Source of the DNA: CALSPH01 sp041690035
GTDB taxonomy: Bacteria > Bacteroidota > Bacteroidia > NS11-12g > UBA955
Assembly (NCBI GenBank): GCA_041690035.1
Contig: JBDNFC010000105.1
Span: 1 to 34,930, forward strand
Direction: 5' to 3'
Length of the DNA stretch: 34,930 bases
The translations under genes were made by a program, and so were the position numbers. Of the stretch, positions 24,855 to 32,064 are shown piece by piece. The notes beneath the pieces were generated by a model, which saw only the letters and a list, made by a program, of their open reading frames with translations, made no database searches and had not been told where the DNA came from. Position 1 is the first letter of the stretch; every line of letters begins with the position of its first letter.

Positions 24855-25883
24855 ATGAAATTGTTTAACACCCAAGATGGAAACCTATTGAAAAAGCAGA
24901 TGATTGCTGACAATACCCCTCGTAAAACTATTTCTTTCTATAAATATTGCCCTATCAAAAATGTCGCCTTTTTTAGAAATTATTTATACCACCATTTAGC
25001 ATTATTAGCGGTAAAAGGCAGGATATATTTAAGTGTTGAAGGCATCAATGCTCAAATTAGCATTGAAATAGAAAATGAGCAACAATTCATAAATTTTTTG
25101 AATGACATTGATTTTTTAAAAAATATCCGGCTCAATTCTGCCATTGAAGACAATGGGAAATCTTTTTTTAAACTAAAAATTCAGTTACGCGATAAAATAG
25201 TAGCAGATGGCATCACAGACCCCACTTTTAACCCCAGTAATACAGGAAAATACCTAAATGCCCAAGACTTTAACACCATTATTGACCAAGAAGATACCAT
25301 ATTAATAGACATGCGAAATCACTATGAAAGCGAAATCGGTCATTTTAAAAATGCACTTTTACCTAATGTGGATACTTTTAGAGAATCGTTGCCTGTTATT
25401 GTAGAAAGTTTGTTAGACAAAAAAGACAAGAAAATTGTTATGTATTGCACAGGTGGAATTAGATGCGAAAAAGCAAGTGCATATATGAAACATAAGGGCT
25501 TTGAACAAGTTTATCATTTAGAAGGAGGCATTATTGAGTATAAAAGACAAATAGAAAACTTATCCTTGCCAAATAAATTTTTAGGTAAAAACTTTGTATT
25601 TGACGAAAGATTGGGAGAACGAATTGGATCAGAAATTATTGCACAATGCCACCAATGTGGAAATGTTTGCGACACACATACTAATTGCTTAAACGAGGCT
25701 TGTCATCTGCTATTTATACAATGTAAAACCTGTGCAGCAAAATACCTCCGTTGCTGCTCTGATATCTGTGCACAAGTTAATACTCTGCCAATAGAAAAGC
25801 AAAGAGCGTTAAGAAAAGGTAAAAAAATCGGACAAAATATTTTTAAAAAAGGAAGGGCAGAGTTGCCTTTTATGAAAAAATAA
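24855..25883 (+). CDS. trhO: Rhodanese-family tRNA uridine(34) hydroxylase TrhO
   Basis: A 342-aa protein of the YceA/UPF0176 family, the oxygen-dependent enzyme that hydroxylates U34 in some tRNAs. An N-terminal acylphosphatase-like region (FYKYCPI, GRIYLSVEGINAQIS) is followed by a rhodanese domain with the catalytic cysteine C198 in YCTGGIRCEKASAYM and then YHLEGGIIEY. The C-terminus is a cysteine-rich segment (CHQCGNVCD through RCCSDIC) usual for the longer family members. I start at the ATG at 24855, which follows the promoter box and gives the usual start MKLFNT. Upstream in-frame residues from 24768 would overlap polA and are not conserved. Confidence 0.9.
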   Translation: MKLFNTQDGNLLKKQMIADNTPRKTISFYKYCPIKNVAFFRNYLYHHLALLAVKGRIYLSVEGINAQISIEIENEQQFINFLNDIDFLKNIRLNSAIEDNGKSFFKLKIQLRDKIVADGITDPTFNPSNTGKYLNAQDFNTIIDQEDTILIDMRNHYESEIGHFKNALLPNVDTFRESLPVIVESLLDKKDKKIVMYCTGGIRCEKASAYMKHKGFEQVYHLEGGIIEYKRQIENLSLPNKFLGKNFVFDERLGERIGSEIIAQCHQCGNVCDTHTNCLNEACHLLFIQCKTCAAKYLRCCSDICAQVNTLPIEKQRALRKGKKIGQNIFKKGRAELPFMKK

Positions 25884-26291
25884 AAAGTCGGCAAAAACTG
25901 ATTTATTAATATTAGCTATTTCATAGGATAAGCAATAAATTTGGCCGAAAGCTGTAATATTTCTAAATGGATTTACAACTGCGAAAATAAGGGCTCTTTT
26001 TATGAAAAACATTGCATAATTTCACTAATCTTTTTACCGTAAAATTGCTTTGGGCATTTTCATAATAAGAATAAGTTCTCATGACTAGTCCTAATTTAAT
26101 TGCCACATGAAAAAACCATATTAAAACCGTTTTAGCAGCTTTTTCAAAAATTAGTCTTGCAGGAACTAACTGTCGCTGCTCCTTAAGGTATACCGATACT
26201 TTTACCAATTGCACCAAAACTTTAAAAATGAATTACCGCTAATATTAGCGCTATTATAGAATTTATTTTTTGCTTCTTCCATCTTAACAAT
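25884..26291. other. AT-rich gap after trhO, no supported gene
   Basis: About 400 bp without a convincing gene. A minus-strand open frame of 84 codons (25963-26217) has a basic, hydrophobic composition and no recognisable family or promoter, and I do not call it a gene. A perfect 14-bp palindrome, cgctaatattagcg, lies at 26237-26250 and lacks a T tract. Confidence 0.35.
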
Positions 26292-26299
26292 TATTTTTG
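26292..26299 (+). promoter_or_regulatory. -7 promoter box (TATTTTTG) of the SBBP-like pseudogene
   Basis: Exact TAnnTTTG, 12 bp before the ATG at 26312. The promoter appears to have outlived the reading frame. Confidence 0.4.
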
Positions 26300-26311
26300 A
26301 ATATAATTTTT

Positions 26312-26850
26312 ATGAAATACGTTGTATTTTTAACCCTAATATCATGTTCTATTAATCAGCTTATTGCTCAGCAAATGGATTGAGCAAGAGAAATGTCAAG
26401 AAAAGGATTACCCAGAAATGCTGGAATAACTGATCTAATAGAACATCAACAAAATACATATATCTTTGGAAGCAATGGCACCTTCGCAGATTTAGACCCA
26501 AGTGAAGGAAAAACAATAATAAATAACTCCTATTTGAATAAGATAGGTGAGCATGACCTATATGTAGCTGTTTAGGATAAAAGTATGTCATTAAAAGCAT
26601 ACGCTAAGATTTTATAGCGGACCATTTAGGTAACATATTTGTTTTAGGCTACTTCAAAAAACGGCCTTTGGATGAATAATCAATCAAACGCTGCTTTAAA
26701 TGCAACTGCAAGCCACGCAAATAATGGCATTATCACAAATTTAGATTCCACCACAGTTCGAACCTTTGCTTTCATGCGCATAAATGCCACAGATGGCAGT
26801 TATATTTCTCATAAAAACACTCAACCTGACGTAAAGGGTGACTCAGCGTA
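26312..26850 (+). pseudogene. Decayed secreted SBBP-repeat-like protein gene
   Basis: The ATG at 26312 starts a clear signal peptide (MKYVVFLTLISCSINQLIAQ), then a TGA at codon 24 (26381). The same frame continues with a repeat typical of SBBP/beta-propeller surface proteins: NTYIFGSNGTFADLDPSEG, then GEHDLYVAV, a TAG at codon 88 (26573), and DKSMSLKAYAK. After a frameshift near 26609 a second repeat start is readable, DFIADHLGNIFVLGYF, which then goes out of frame; a further open stretch runs into the 17-bp tandem array. The reading suggests an exported adhesin or propeller protein inactivated by several stops and shifts, the first at a position where the family usually has Trp (WA). The functional parent is unknown. 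Confidence 0.68.
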
Positions 26851-26926
26851 AAGTGTTGCCTAGCGAAAAGGGCGGTCTGACAAAAAGCGCGGTCTGACGA
26901 AAAACACTGCCCAGCGAAAAGTCATT
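26825..26926. repeat. Six-unit 17-bp degenerate tandem repeat
   Basis: Six adjoining 17-bp units start at 26825, 26842, 26859, 26876, 26893 and 26910. Approximate consensus is YCTGACGAAAAGGGCGG, with the core at unit positions 3-5 switching between TGA and CAG/TAG, and AAAAG following. Units are strongly divergent, so this is an old array. There are no spacers of unique sequence, hence it is not a CRISPR. It is more G+C-rich than its surroundings. It lies between the SBBP-like pseudogene and a convergent outer-membrane gene. Confidence 0.75.
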
Positions 26927-26963
26927 CTGAGTGTTGCGCCCTAGCGCAATGTATCGAAGAAGG
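26921..26963. repeat. Dispersed-type hairpin element (GTCATTCTGAG ... CGAAGAAGG)
   Basis: It starts in the last tandem unit with GTCATTCTGAG (26921-26931), has a perfect hairpin TTGCGC-CCTA-GCGCAA (26934-26949), and ends CGAAGAAGG (26955-26963). This resembles the GTCATTCTGAG...GCGAAGAAT intergenic repeats that I recall from Bacteroidota genomes. Only one copy is in this window. It ends 13 bp before the stop of the minus-strand gene, so it may also act as a transcript end. Confidence 0.5.
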
Positions 26964-26976
26964 CTTAAGCGGTATT

Positions 26977-27747
26977 TTATTTAAAAAATTTAGAAATACC
27001 AAGTTCTATTTGACCGCGGTACTGAAATTGGCGTTCATACTGATTGCGGGAAGGAATTGGCAAAAAACTTATGCCTGGCATAAAACTAAATAAATATCCA
27101 TTGCCAAGATTTGATGTCATTCTTAGCCCTGTTTGAGCGCTAATATTTAACGGACTTCCATCAAAGTTTTCACTTGGCAGATTAAAAACTTTTTTATCAT
27201 ATGCCTTAAAAGAAATAGTTTTTGCGGTATTTTTTTGCATAAAAGTAACATGTAATCCTCCACCAAAAAAAGCAGAAATTGTTAATCCTACTGGCATTCT
27301 TTTTATTCTTATGGGTGTTAAAAAATAAAACGGCACTACAATTTGATGAAATTTAAAGGTAAATGCTACATCTTTTTCTACACTTTGAGAAAGGTCTAAG
27401 ACCTTGCCTACATCATCATGTATTGGGGATAGAAATTTAAGATCTTTTTTGCGTCTGCCCCAACCATAAGATTGATATTGTAACCCAACATATATTTGAT
27501 CAAATCTTCCAGATTTTTTTACAAAAAAAGCACCAAAACCAGGAGAAAAAAACATTTCTTGATCTTTTTTAATACTATCACTAAAAGATTGCCTGCTGTA
27601 GTTTCTAAAAGAAGAGGTGGCAGTAACAAAAGCTCCCGAATAACCTGGAGAGCAGCTTAGTCCGAATTCTGTTTGCCCAAAAATGGGTTTATCAATGGCA
27701 AAGACGAGTGCAAAAGCCAATATATATAAGGTTTTTTTTATTTCCAT
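26977..27747 (-). CDS. Outer-membrane beta-barrel-like protein
   Basis: A 256-aa protein with signal peptide MEIKKTLYILAFALVFAIDK and cleavage near IFGQ, followed by alternating aromatic strands (for example FSPGFGAFFVKKSGRFDQIYVG, YVGLQYQSYGWG) and a terminal strand IELGISKFFK, typical of outer-membrane barrels of the PorT/OmpW-like size class. I start at the ATG at 27747: it overlaps the MATE stop by 10 bp and begins the signal peptide. A longer frame to 27828 would overlap MATE by 91 bp. It is the last gene of the panD operon. The function is unassigned. Confidence 0.75.
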   Translation of the reverse strand: MEIKKTLYILAFALVFAIDKPIFGQTEFGLSCSPGYSGAFVTATSSFRNYSRQSFSDSIKKDQEMFFSPGFGAFFVKKSGRFDQIYVGLQYQSYGWGRRKKDLKFLSPIHDDVGKVLDLSQSVEKDVAFTFKFHQIVVPFYFLTPIRIKRMPVGLTISAFFGGGLHVTFMQKNTAKTISFKAYDKKVFNLPSENFDGSPLNISAQTGLRMTSNLGNGYLFSFMPGISFLPIPSRNQYERQFQYRGQIELGISKFFK

Positions 27748-29081
27748 TTTAAAGTGCGAAGATGCAAGAAAAATCTTAAATTTAAAACTATTGATGCAAT
27801 TCCTAATCCAAAAACAAATCCCCACCATATTCCGCTAAGTCCTAAATTCCCAAATTTAGGCACTGCCAGATAATAACCCAAGGGCACCATAATTAGCCAA
27901 TAGCTTACAAAAGCTATCATTGCAGGTACTTTCACATCTTTTACTCCGCGAAGCATGTTTAATGCAAGATTTTGCAAACCATCAAACAGTTGAAACGCAG
28001 CCGCAATGATCATTAAAGGAACTGCTAATGCCAATAATTCCTTATCCACAGAGTATAATTCTACTAAGGGTTTTCTAAATAAAATTAGCACTAAGCAGAA
28101 TATTAACTCAAAAAAGATAACCAAAAAACCGCAGGCTAAGGCACTAGACATAATATGAGCCTTGTCTTTTGCTCCAAAGCCATTACCTATCATTATATTA
28201 GCAGCAGTAGAAATGCCTGTAATAAACATAAAAGTAATGGAGGCAATATTTAATATAACCTGATGTGCGCTCAATGCCAAATCGCCTAACCAACCTGCAA
28301 CAATATAACTGGCTGTAAATGCAAAAACCTCTAAAAATAGTTGTGCACCAATGGGCAAACCAATGGTTAAAATCTCCTTACTTGTAACTATGAAACTTGT
28401 AGCTTTTTTATACCTTTTTCTAATACTAAGTACAATACTATTATTATAACAATATAAAATAGTAAGCAGACACATCATAAACCTAGCAATTACTGTGGCA
28501 TAGGCAGAACCAATAAACCCATAACTGGGTATAAAATAATATCCAAATATAAACCATTTATTTAAAAAATAATTGAGCACTAAGCAAATAAACGTGATAA
28601 CCATATTGGGTATAGTTTTACCTAATCCATTCAAAAAACTTCCATAAAGTGTGCTCAACAGTAGAAAAGGGGTACTAATATTTATAATGTTCAAATAATC
28701 AATTGCTAATTTATTTACAGTATCAGGTTGCTGAAAAATGCTAAAATTAGAAGTCATTAAAAAAATAAATGCCCCCAATATGATGGTAATAGGAATGAGC
28801 AACAATCTACCAATTTTGATATAACGCCAGCTTTGCCTCAGTTCTTTTGCCCCATCGTCTATTGAAACTAAAGAGGTAATACCATACAAAACGCCAAAGC
28901 CAATAATCATAACCAAAAAAAATAAAGAATTTCCCAAACCACAAGCTGCTTGACATACAGTGCTTATCTTACCGACCATAATGGTATCTGTGGATCCCAT
29001 GAGCACAAACCCAAGCTGACTTATTACCACAGGACTGCCAATAACAAGGGCTTTTTTAATGTAAGAAAATGATAAACCCAT
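27738..29081 (-). CDS. MATE-family efflux transporter
   Basis: A 447-aa inner-membrane transporter with about 12 membrane segments in two homologous halves. The first half starts IGSPVVISQLGFVLMGSTDTIMVGKIS, the standard MATE helix-1/2 pattern, and the second half has TIGLPIGAQLFLEVFAF and GISTAANIMIGNGFGAKD. MATE proteins exchange Na+ or H+ for cationic drugs or metabolites, and the substrate cannot be told. It sits 8 bp after hldE/rfaE2 and overlaps the next gene by 10 bp, in a tight operon with LPS and pantothenate genes. Confidence 0.93.
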   Translation of the reverse strand: MGLSFSYIKKALVIGSPVVISQLGFVLMGSTDTIMVGKISTVCQAACGLGNSLFFLVMIIGFGVLYGITSLVSIDDGAKELRQSWRYIKIGRLLLIPITIILGAFIFLMTSNFSIFQQPDTVNKLAIDYLNIINISTPFLLLSTLYGSFLNGLGKTIPNMVITFICLVLNYFLNKWFIFGYYFIPSYGFIGSAYATVIARFMMCLLTILYCYNNSIVLSIRKRYKKATSFIVTSKEILTIGLPIGAQLFLEVFAFTASYIVAGWLGDLALSAHQVILNIASITFMFITGISTAANIMIGNGFGAKDKAHIMSSALACGFLVIFFELIFCLVLILFRKPLVELYSVDKELLALAVPLMIIAAAFQLFDGLQNLALNMLRGVKDVKVPAMIAFVSYWLIMVPLGYYLAVPKFGNLGLSGIWWGFVFGLGIASIVLNLRFFLHLRTLKWK

Positions 29082-29089
29082 TACAGATA

Positions 29090-29584
29090 CTATTTTACCA
29101 TTTTTTTTGCAATTGCTGTGGTAGAATATCCTGCTACCAATTCTATGGTTTCTACACGACCTCCGTAAGCAAGCACCTCCTTTGCGCCCACTATATCTTT
29201 TAATTTATAATCTGATCCTTTTACTAAAATATCTGGGGTTAATAATTTAATTAATTCTAACGGAGTAGCTTGATTAAATAGGATGACCGCATTTACAAAT
29301 AAAAGTGCGCTTAAAACCAAAGCCCGGCTACTTTCATCTTGTAAAGGTCTATTTGGGTCTTTTTGCTGCGCTTCAACAGAATAATCATCATTTAACCCAA
29401 TAATCAAAATATCGCCTAACAAAGCTGCCTTTGCCAAATATGTAATATGTCCTTTGTGTAAAATATCAAAACACCCATTTGTAAAAATAACCGTTTTGTT
29501 AGCTTTTTGCCAAATTGCTCGTTGCAACACCAATGACTGAGTATCTTTGTAAAACTTGGATTCTAAGAGCTGTAAATAATTCAT
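29090..29584 (-). CDS. rfaE2: D-glycero-beta-D-manno-heptose 1-phosphate adenylyltransferase
   Basis: A 164-aa single-domain nucleotidyltransferase equal to the C-terminal half of E. coli HldE. TNGCFDILHKGHITYL contains the HxGH-type nucleotide-binding motif, followed by GLNDDYSV and the C-terminal GYSTTAIAKK. It makes ADP-heptose from heptose 1-phosphate and ATP for the LPS inner core. The kinase half (RfaE1) is absent from this window and probably encoded elsewhere. It starts directly at the stop of the flippase gene (no gap) and is in the panD operon. Confidence 0.92.
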   Translation of the reverse strand: MNYLQLLESKFYKDTQSLVLQRAIWQKANKTVIFTNGCFDILHKGHITYLAKAALLGDILIIGLNDDYSVEAQQKDPNRPLQDESSRALVLSALLFVNAVILFNQATPLELIKLLTPDILVKGSDYKLKDIVGAKEVLAYGGRVETIELVAGYSTTAIAKKMVK

Positions 29585-30577
29585 TTAAATTAATTTTCTT
29601 TTCTCGATGGCTATCATAAGCAAAGAGATAGACCCTAAAATGACAACCAATATTATATTTGCACTTAAAGAAGCGGATGAAATTAATTTTGCATTTGCAT
29701 TGCTAAGTCCATAAATATTTTCCATTCCAATAATAACAAGCGCCAATGCTCCGGCTCCTCCTGGCGCGGGAACTATCATTCCTATGCTTGCAAAAACCAA
29801 TGCTGTTAAACCCACTATTGGCATAAAGCCAGATGTAAAATCAAAACAGAAAAAAACGGAATAGGTCATCATCCAATAACAAATCCAAATTCCCAATGTA
29901 TAGAAAACAAAAAGCAAGGGTTGTTTTAAATTTTTTATACTCATTAAACCAGATAAAAAACCATCAAGCGTGTTCAATATTTTTTTTCCCATTGGCAATT
30001 TTGCAAAAAAATTTCTACCATTTTTGGCAGATACAAGCCAAAGTAAAAACACAAAAATGCTTGCCAAAACAAACAATACAATAATACCAAAAATACCTTT
30101 ACTAATAATGGGCTGTATTAAATAATCCATCAAAAAACCACCTAATAGGTCTATTTGTAAAATAAAAGCAAAAAATATAGCAATAATTAAGCAGCATAAA
30201 TCCAATACACGCTCTGTAATTACAGTACCTATTAATACATTAATAGGTACCTTATCCGTTTGATTTATAACTGCACAACGCGCAACTTCGCCACCTCGGG
30301 CCGTAACTAAATTAAAAAGATAGCCAATCATTACACTATAAAAACTTCGCCAATTATTAATGCTATAGCCAAGAGGCTGCACTGCTAAATTCCACCTTAA
30401 TGCTCTAAAAGAGTGGCTAACCACCGCTATACAAATGCTTATAAATAACCAAATAAGATTTGCATTTTGAAGCCCTTTGCGTATTTCATCAAAATTAGTG
30501 TTTCTAAAAGCCAAGTAAATAAGTAATATACTGATACCTACAAAAAGGGCGGTTTTTATTGCGCTGCTTCTATTCAA
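29585..30577 (-). CDS. UPF0104/lysylphosphatidylglycerol synthase-TM-domain flippase-like protein
   Basis: A 330-aa inner-membrane protein with about eight membrane segments, of the UPF0104 (LPG synthase TM region, AglD-like) family. SHSFRALRWNLAVQPLGYSI and the YLFNLVTARGGEVARCAVI segment are the family signature, and PAPGGAGALALVIIG near the C-terminus is also conserved. There is no MprF-type catalytic domain, so it does not make lysyl-PG. Homologues are linked to lipid or glycan transport. It lies 13 bp after panD and is contiguous with rfaE2. Confidence 0.87.
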   Translation of the reverse strand: MNRSSAIKTALFVGISILLIYLAFRNTNFDEIRKGLQNANLIWLFISICIAVVSHSFRALRWNLAVQPLGYSINNWRSFYSVMIGYLFNLVTARGGEVARCAVINQTDKVPINVLIGTVITERVLDLCCLIIAIFFAFILQIDLLGGFLMDYLIQPIISKGIFGIIVLFVLASIFVFLLWLVSAKNGRNFFAKLPMGKKILNTLDGFLSGLMSIKNLKQPLLFVFYTLGIWICYWMMTYSVFFCFDFTSGFMPIVGLTALVFASIGMIVPAPGGAGALALVIIGMENIYGLSNANAKLISSASLSANIILVVILGSISLLMIAIEKRKLI

Positions 30578-30590
30578 AATTTACTTTTTG

Positions 30591-30935
30591 CTAAATTTGA
30601 TTGGCACTGTTGGGAAAAATAGCCCAAGGTTTAAAAGTTTTAGCCGCCTCAAAATCCATGATGGCAAAAGACATAATGATTAAAATATCGCCAATTTGCC
30701 CGCGCCTTGCTGCAGCTCCATTTAGCCCAATAATACCTGAGCCTCTTTTGCCTTTAATAATGTAGGTTTCAAAACGCTCGCCATTATTATTGTTTACAAT
30801 CATTACTTTCTCGTTTGCAATAAAATTAGCGGCATCCATCAAATCCTCGTCTATGGTGATGCTGCCCGTATAGTTTAGCTCAGTTTGGGTAAGTTTTGCA
30901 GCATGAATCTTAGATTTTAGTACTTCTATTTGCAT
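30591..30935 (-). CDS. panD: Aspartate 1-decarboxylase
   Basis: A 114-aa pyruvoyl enzyme that makes beta-alanine from aspartate for pantothenate/CoA synthesis. It begins MQIEVLKSKIHAAKLTQTEL and contains the self-cleavage site G24-S25 in NYTGSITID, where serine becomes the pyruvoyl group. GLNGAAARRGQIGDILIIMSF is the other conserved segment. I start at the ATG at 30935; an upstream in-frame TTG at 30950 is part of the -7 box. It is the first gene of a five-gene operon with flippase, rfaE2, MATE and an outer-membrane protein. Confidence 0.96.
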   Translation of the reverse strand: MQIEVLKSKIHAAKLTQTELNYTGSITIDEDLMDAANFIANEKVMIVNNNNGERFETYIIKGKRGSGIIGLNGAAARRGQIGDILIIMSFAIMDFEAAKTFKPWAIFPNSANQI

Positions 30936-30947
30936 GAATATTGGTCG

Positions 30948-30955
30948 CAAAGATA
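30948..30955 (-). promoter_or_regulatory. -7 promoter box (TATCTTTG) for panD operon
   Basis: Minus-strand exact TAnnTTTG, 12 bp before the panD ATG. It likely drives the whole 26977-30935 operon. Confidence 0.55.
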
Positions 30956-31064
30956 CCCTTTTTGTCTGTTTTTTGTATTAAAATTACAATAAAAATAATC
31001 ATGTGCTATTCGGCTTCAAAAAATAAATGAAAAACTAGAAAAGCAAAATATTAAAAAAAATTTG

Positions 31065-31072
31065 TAATTTTG
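31065..31072 (+). promoter_or_regulatory. -7 promoter box (TAATTTTG) for DUF7009 gene
   Basis: Exact TAnnTTTG, 18 bp before the ATG at 31091, in the 155-bp divergent region shared with panD. Confidence 0.5.
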
Positions 31073-31090
31073 AAGATTGATTAATCAAAT

Positions 31091-31462
31091 ATGAAAGTGA
31101 GAATTAAAGGAAACACCTTGCGCTATAGGCTAACAAAAACCGAAGTTGCAAAACTAGCTGCAGAAGGCAAGGTGATTGAGCAAGTTCAATTTAATGAGCA
31201 AACTCTATCCTATCAGCTTGTAGTCAGTGACTTATACCCTAATCTGCATGCCTCATTTAATAACAACATCATTACTATTTTTTTTCCTTCAGCAAAAACA
31301 ATTCAATGGAGAGATGGGGAGCAAGTGGGACACTTTTTTGATATGCCAATTGCCAATCAACAAACCATGTTTTTGCTTGTAGAAAAAGACTTTGTGTGCC
31401 TAGATGAGACCCACGAAGACCAAGGCGATAATTACCCCAACCCATTATTGAATAAGAAATAA
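31091..31462 (+). CDS. DUF7009-family small protein
   Basis: A 123-aa cytoplasmic protein that I assign to the DUF7009 family from its start MKVRIKGNTLRYRLTKTEV and its end FVCLDETHEDQGDNYPNPL, a strongly conserved acidic C-terminus with a cysteine. There is no membrane segment or signal. Function is unknown. It precedes a PH-like membrane protein (83 bp) and the FdhF/YdeP oxidoreductase gene, and its proximity to a molybdopterin enzyme may hint at a role in that pathway. I infer this only from position. Confidence 0.68.
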   Translation: MKVRIKGNTLRYRLTKTEVAKLAAEGKVIEQVQFNEQTLSYQLVVSDLYPNLHASFNNNIITIFFPSAKTIQWRDGEQVGHFFDMPIANQQTMFLLVEKDFVCLDETHEDQGDNYPNPLLNKK

Positions 31463-31545
31463 TTGAATACTACTAAATAAATCTCAAAATCTAAAGTAAA
31501 CTTTTTCAAAATACAAAAAGCTATGGTATATAAAAAAAATGAGCA

Positions 31546-32031
31546 ATGAACGAAGAAATACTATTTAAAGAAAAACAAAGAGTGAGGCAATGGTGGATAC
31601 GGATTCCATTGTTGTTTTTACTTACATTTATGTTTTATGCTGTAATAAAACAAATTATTTTTGACATACCTGTGGGTGAAAAACCTGCCCCAAATTGGGT
31701 ATTGCTAATGATATTTGTTATTATTTTTACCTTTTGTGTATTGCTTTATATGCTTACTTTAAATACATCAATCACCAAAACGGGTATAGAAATACGATTT
31801 TTGCCATTTATAAATAAAATGATTCCTTGGCAGGATATTAATTCTGCTGAAGTGTTAAAATATAGTTTTGTTGGATATGGGATGAGATTGAGCCTCAAAT
31901 ATGGAACAGTTTACAACATTTCAGGCAATATGGGATTGCTATTGATCACCAACAGGGGCAAAATATTATTGGGCACACAAAAGGCAGCTGAGTTAGATAA
32001 AATAGTAAAGGATATTTTTATTAGAAAGTGA
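31546..32031 (+). CDS. Membrane protein with PH-like domain, function unknown
   Basis: A 161-aa protein with two hydrophobic segments (residues about 20-37 and 50-70) that hold it in the inner membrane, followed by a cytoplasmic beta-rich region (ITKTGIEIRFLPFINKMIPWQDINSAEVLKY ... LLITNRGKILLGTQ) with the look of a bacterial pleckstrin-homology (bPH) domain. No catalytic motif is seen. It lies 33 bp before the oxidoreductase gene and is probably co-transcribed. Confidence 0.68.
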   Translation: MNEEILFKEKQRVRQWWIRIPLLFLLTFMFYAVIKQIIFDIPVGEKPAPNWVLLMIFVIIFTFCVLLYMLTLNTSITKTGIEIRFLPFINKMIPWQDINSAEVLKYSFVGYGMRLSLKYGTVYNISGNMGLLLITNRGKILLGTQKAAELDKIVKDIFIRK

Positions 32032-32064
32032 ATGCACATTACTAAAAATAAATAAATTTAACCT

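Noticed and set aside
25963..26217. 84-codon minus-strand open frame as a gene
   Set aside because: No promoter box near its start, no recognisable family, and an odd basic/hydrophobic composition in a region of decayed DNA.
26381..26383. TGA read as tryptophan (code change)
   Set aside because: Other genes in the window end naturally in TGA (for example at 10799-10801), and this locus has further stops and frameshifts.
26393..26575. 60-codon plus-strand frame as a small gene
   Set aside because: It is the middle of the SBBP-like pseudogene between two in-frame stops, in the same frame as the upstream signal peptide.
26825..26926. CRISPR array
   Set aside because: Units are 17 bp, directly abut one another and lack unique spacers; no cas genes are nearby.
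27748..27828. N-terminal extension of the outer-membrane protein to 27828
   Set aside because: It overlaps the MATE gene and lacks signal-peptide character; the signal peptide starts at the ATG at 27747.
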